Part shown: positions 62,605-64,000 of the stretch, piece by piece
How positions within the stretch are numbered: position 1 is the stretch's first letter
How the letters are laid out: every line of letters begins with the position of its first letter
Source: Candidatus Limisoma faecipullorum
GTDB lineage: Bacteria > Bacteroidota > Bacteroidia > Bacteroidales > Muribaculaceae
Direction: 5' to 3'
DNA length: 64,000 nucleotides
Assembly: GCA_017694955.1 (NCBI GenBank)
Contig: JADIMC010000053.1
Coordinates: forward strand, 1-64,000
The notes under the pieces: model-generated
Databases searched by the model: none
Seen by the model: only the letters and a program-made list of their open reading frames with translations
What the model was told of the DNA's origin: nothing
Position numbers and translations under genes: made by a program

Positions 62605-63081
62605 ATGGAAAACGAAGAATCAGATGCAGTACAAGCCGCTGCGCAACTTGCCAAACAATTTCATAAAGGACAAGTTGACAAAGCCGGCAAAGATTATTTT
62701 GAAGGGCATCTTTGCACTGTGGCAAGCTATGGCGAGAACTGGAAAGAACAAGCCGTCGGCTATTTACACGATGTTGCCGAAGATACCCCACACACTGTTT
62801 CTGAAACGATTCATCTGCTACAAGACAAATGCCCGAATGTTACCACAAAAGACTGGGATGAAATAGAAACCGCTTTGAATCTGATGAACTCGCATACGGC
62901 GGCAAATCGCGAAGCATATATTAACCGTTTCCGCAACAACGCTTTAGCAATCAGGGTGAAATTAAATGACCTCCGCCATAATATGGACATCAGTCGAATT
63001 CCAAATCCTACAGAAAAAGACATGGCACGAATTAAAAAGTATCATTACGAATATGAACAGCTAAAAAAGATGCTGGAATGA
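62605..63081 (+). CDS. HD-domain hydrolase, small alarmone hydrolase-like
   Basis: 158 residues. The order of metal-site motifs fits the HD superfamily branch containing the (p)ppGpp hydrolase domain of SpoT: AAQLAKQFHKGQVDKAGKDY then GHL (first His positions), AVGYLHDVAEDT (HD), and IRVKLNDLRHNMD (final Asp-like, compare VKLADRLHNM). It lacks synthetase and regulatory domains, so it would be a stand-alone small hydrolase. The substrate could be (p)ppGpp or another nucleotide pyrophosphate. Probably co-transcribed with the preceding membrane protein. Confidence 0.82.
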   Translation: MENEESDAVQAAAQLAKQFHKGQVDKAGKDYFEGHLCTVASYGENWKEQAVGYLHDVAEDTPHTVSETIHLLQDKCPNVTTKDWDEIETALNLMNSHTAANREAYINRFRNNALAIRVKLNDLRHNMDISRIPNPTEKDMARIKKYHYEYEQLKKMLE

Positions 63082-63130
63082 TACCAATCCACAATTATCA
63101 GACACAATTAACCTCAACACATCAATAAAA

Positions 63131-63163
63131 ACAGCCTGCCATTATAGCAAATGACAGGCTGCT
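63131..63163. terminator. Bidirectional terminator
   Basis: CAGCCTG-CATT / AATG-CAGGCTG stem with one mismatch between convergent genes, A-rich on the left. Confidence 0.65.
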
Positions 63164-63183
63164 TCAATGTATAACTATTCAAT

Positions 63184-63852
63184 TTATTCCTCGACGTAGG
63201 GGAGGACAGCGTCGCGCCATACAGCGTATCCCGCGCCAAGCAGGTGGAGACCGTCGTTGGTCAGTCCCTTGCGCATATTGCCGGTCGCAGGGTCAACCAT
63301 ACGCGAATAAATGTCAATCCACGTAGCGCCGGTTTCCTCAGCCACTCTCTTCAGCAACTTATTGGTCTCCACAATCACGCTTTCCTTGCCGGTCATCGCC
63401 TTGTAGCGACAGAAACTGTTGTCGATAGGCAGGAGGCTTTGCAGATAGACCTTGGTCGCCGGAGTGCTCCGACGCACCTTCACAATCAGGTTGCGCATCG
63501 CCGTGGCAATGCTGTCGGGCGTAAGGTCGTGGGAAATGTCGTTCACGCCGCCAAGGATGAACAGCTTCGCCGGACGGCCGTCGATAATCGGCTGCACGCG
63601 GTCGGCGAATCCCTGAATCACGTCGGACGATATGCCGCGGTTCTTCACGTTGGGATTACCGAGCATCTCGTGCCACTCGCAGCCGTTGGTCTGACTGTCG
63701 CCGAGAAACACTATGTCGTCGCTATCGACAGGCAGCATCTCGAAAAGCGTGGAACGCTGGTAGTAGAACTCGTTGTACTCGTACTTTTCCTGCGCCGCCA
63801 TACCACAAATCCCCGACAATGCCAATGCCGACAATATCAAAAAACGCTTCAT
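63184..63852 (-). CDS. Exported SGNH/GDSL hydrolase
   Basis: 222 residues with a signal peptide (LILSALALSGICGMAAQ). Block I VFLGDSQTNG (catalytic Ser), NRGISSDVIQGF (block II Gly), FILGGVNDIS (block III Asn) and TNDGLHLLGAGY with the catalytic Asp-His are complete. These enzymes remove acetyl or acyl groups; sialate or peptidoglycan O-acetylesterases and arylesterases are in the family. It lies 12 bases downstream of murQ, so an action on O-acetylated muropeptide or amino-sugar material is a reasonable guess. Confidence 0.9.
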   Translation of the reverse strand: MKRFLILSALALSGICGMAAQEKYEYNEFYYQRSTLFEMLPVDSDDIVFLGDSQTNGCEWHEMLGNPNVKNRGISSDVIQGFADRVQPIIDGRPAKLFILGGVNDISHDLTPDSIATAMRNLIVKVRRSTPATKVYLQSLLPIDNSFCRYKAMTGKESVIVETNKLLKRVAEETGATWIDIYSRMVDPATGNMRKGLTNDGLHLLGAGYAVWRDAVLPYVEE

Positions 63853-63864
63853 ACGCGCCGAATG

Positions 63865-64000
63865 TTAATGATGGCTCGAACGGTAGGCATCGACAGCCAC
63901 TTTCACTGAGCCGTGGAAAAGAAGCAGACGCTTAGCCTCATCGTAAGGCAAGCCAAGCTCCTCGGAAACCATACGCGATCCGCGGTCAACCAATTTGGCG
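63865..64000 (-). CDS. murQ: MurQ, N-acetylmuramic acid 6-phosphate etherase, C-terminal part
   Basis: The frame runs in from the right window edge (minus strand) and ends at TAA at 63865-63867. The 44 visible residues, AKLVDRGSRMVSEELGLPYD then EAKRLLLFHGSVKVAVDAY, match the C-terminal end of MurQ, the lyase that removes D-lactate from MurNAc-6-phosphate to give GlcNAc-6-phosphate in cell-wall recycling. Start and active site lie outside. It precedes the SGNH hydrolase in the same direction with a 12-base gap. Confidence 0.85.
   Translation of the reverse strand, partial: AKLVDRGSRMVSEELGLPYDEAKRLLLFHGSVKVAVDAYRSSHH

Overview
The window looks like chromosome from a gut-type Bacteroidales, most plausibly a Muribaculaceae-like or Prevotella-like organism. 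The evidence is a SusC/SusD outer-membrane uptake locus, several exported proteins with type IX secretion-like C-terminal sorting domains, many small lipoproteins, and recurrent promoters of the Bacteroidetes form TTTG-N19-21-TAnnTTTG. Other support comes from a SdhC-SdhA-SdhB type succinate dehydrogenase/fumarate reductase and a probable glycine-lipid synthesis pair. No rRNA, CRISPR array, insertion sequence, integrase or phage gene was seen. One tRNA (Lys, TTT) is present. Both window edges cut genes: a radical SAM protein of the YhcC type on the left and murQ on the right.

Layout. 1-9.5 kb: small accessory units, namely an orphan lipoprotein, a metallo-beta-lactamase-like exported protein divergent from an HxlR regulator, a DUF1349 lipoprotein divergent from a LuxR-type regulator, guanine deaminase, a DJ-1 family protein, ApbE, a porin-like barrel and mannose-6-phosphate isomerase. 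9.8-14.1 kb: tRNA-Lys, an rRNA pseudouridine synthase with a long Asn/Gln/Gly-rich tail, asnS and a thioredoxin-fold lipoprotein. 14.6-23.9 kb: a SusC-SusD-zinc metallohydrolase-DUF4302 operon plus a separate BACON-domain exported protein. 24.7-32.2 kb: asd with a GNGPSL-motif protein, then a glycan-degradation cluster (stand-alone binding module, GH29-type fucosidase, GH144/glycoamylase-like lipoprotein). 32.3-38.3 kb: a 59-residue lipoprotein, tyrS, and a four-gene envelope operon (glsA-like, glsB-like, wzi-like, lipoprotein). 38.6-42.9 kb: a Tat-signal phosphoesterase, a class I amidotransferase-like hydrolase and acpP-fabF-rnc. 43.1-51.8 kb: an island of three exported proteins, each preceded by a copy of a long inverted-repeat element. 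51.9-55.8 kb: split ThrE exporter, DUF6064, RsmF-like methyltransferase, DUF2284. 56-60.3 kb: a frameshifted barrel protein and sdhCAB. 60.4-64 kb: a PNGase F-like enzyme, a membrane-anchored protein with an HD hydrolase behind a duplicated promoter repeat, an SGNH hydrolase and murQ.

How parts fit together. The envelope theme dominates: uptake (SusCD with a metallohydrolase), host or microbial glycan attack (fucosidase, GH144-like, PNGase F-like), membrane lipid and capsule functions (glsAB, wzi), and anaerobic fumarate/succinate metabolism. The most notable unexplained signals are non-coding: (1) a 96-bp promoter-bearing repeat shared by two distant loci (84 of 96 positions identical) and tandemly duplicated at one; (2) three 206-317 bp elements whose two halves are inverted copies of each other, one upstream of each island gene; (3) paired short palindromes with stem-preserving base changes. 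Family assignments come from motif reading without database search and are graded accordingly.
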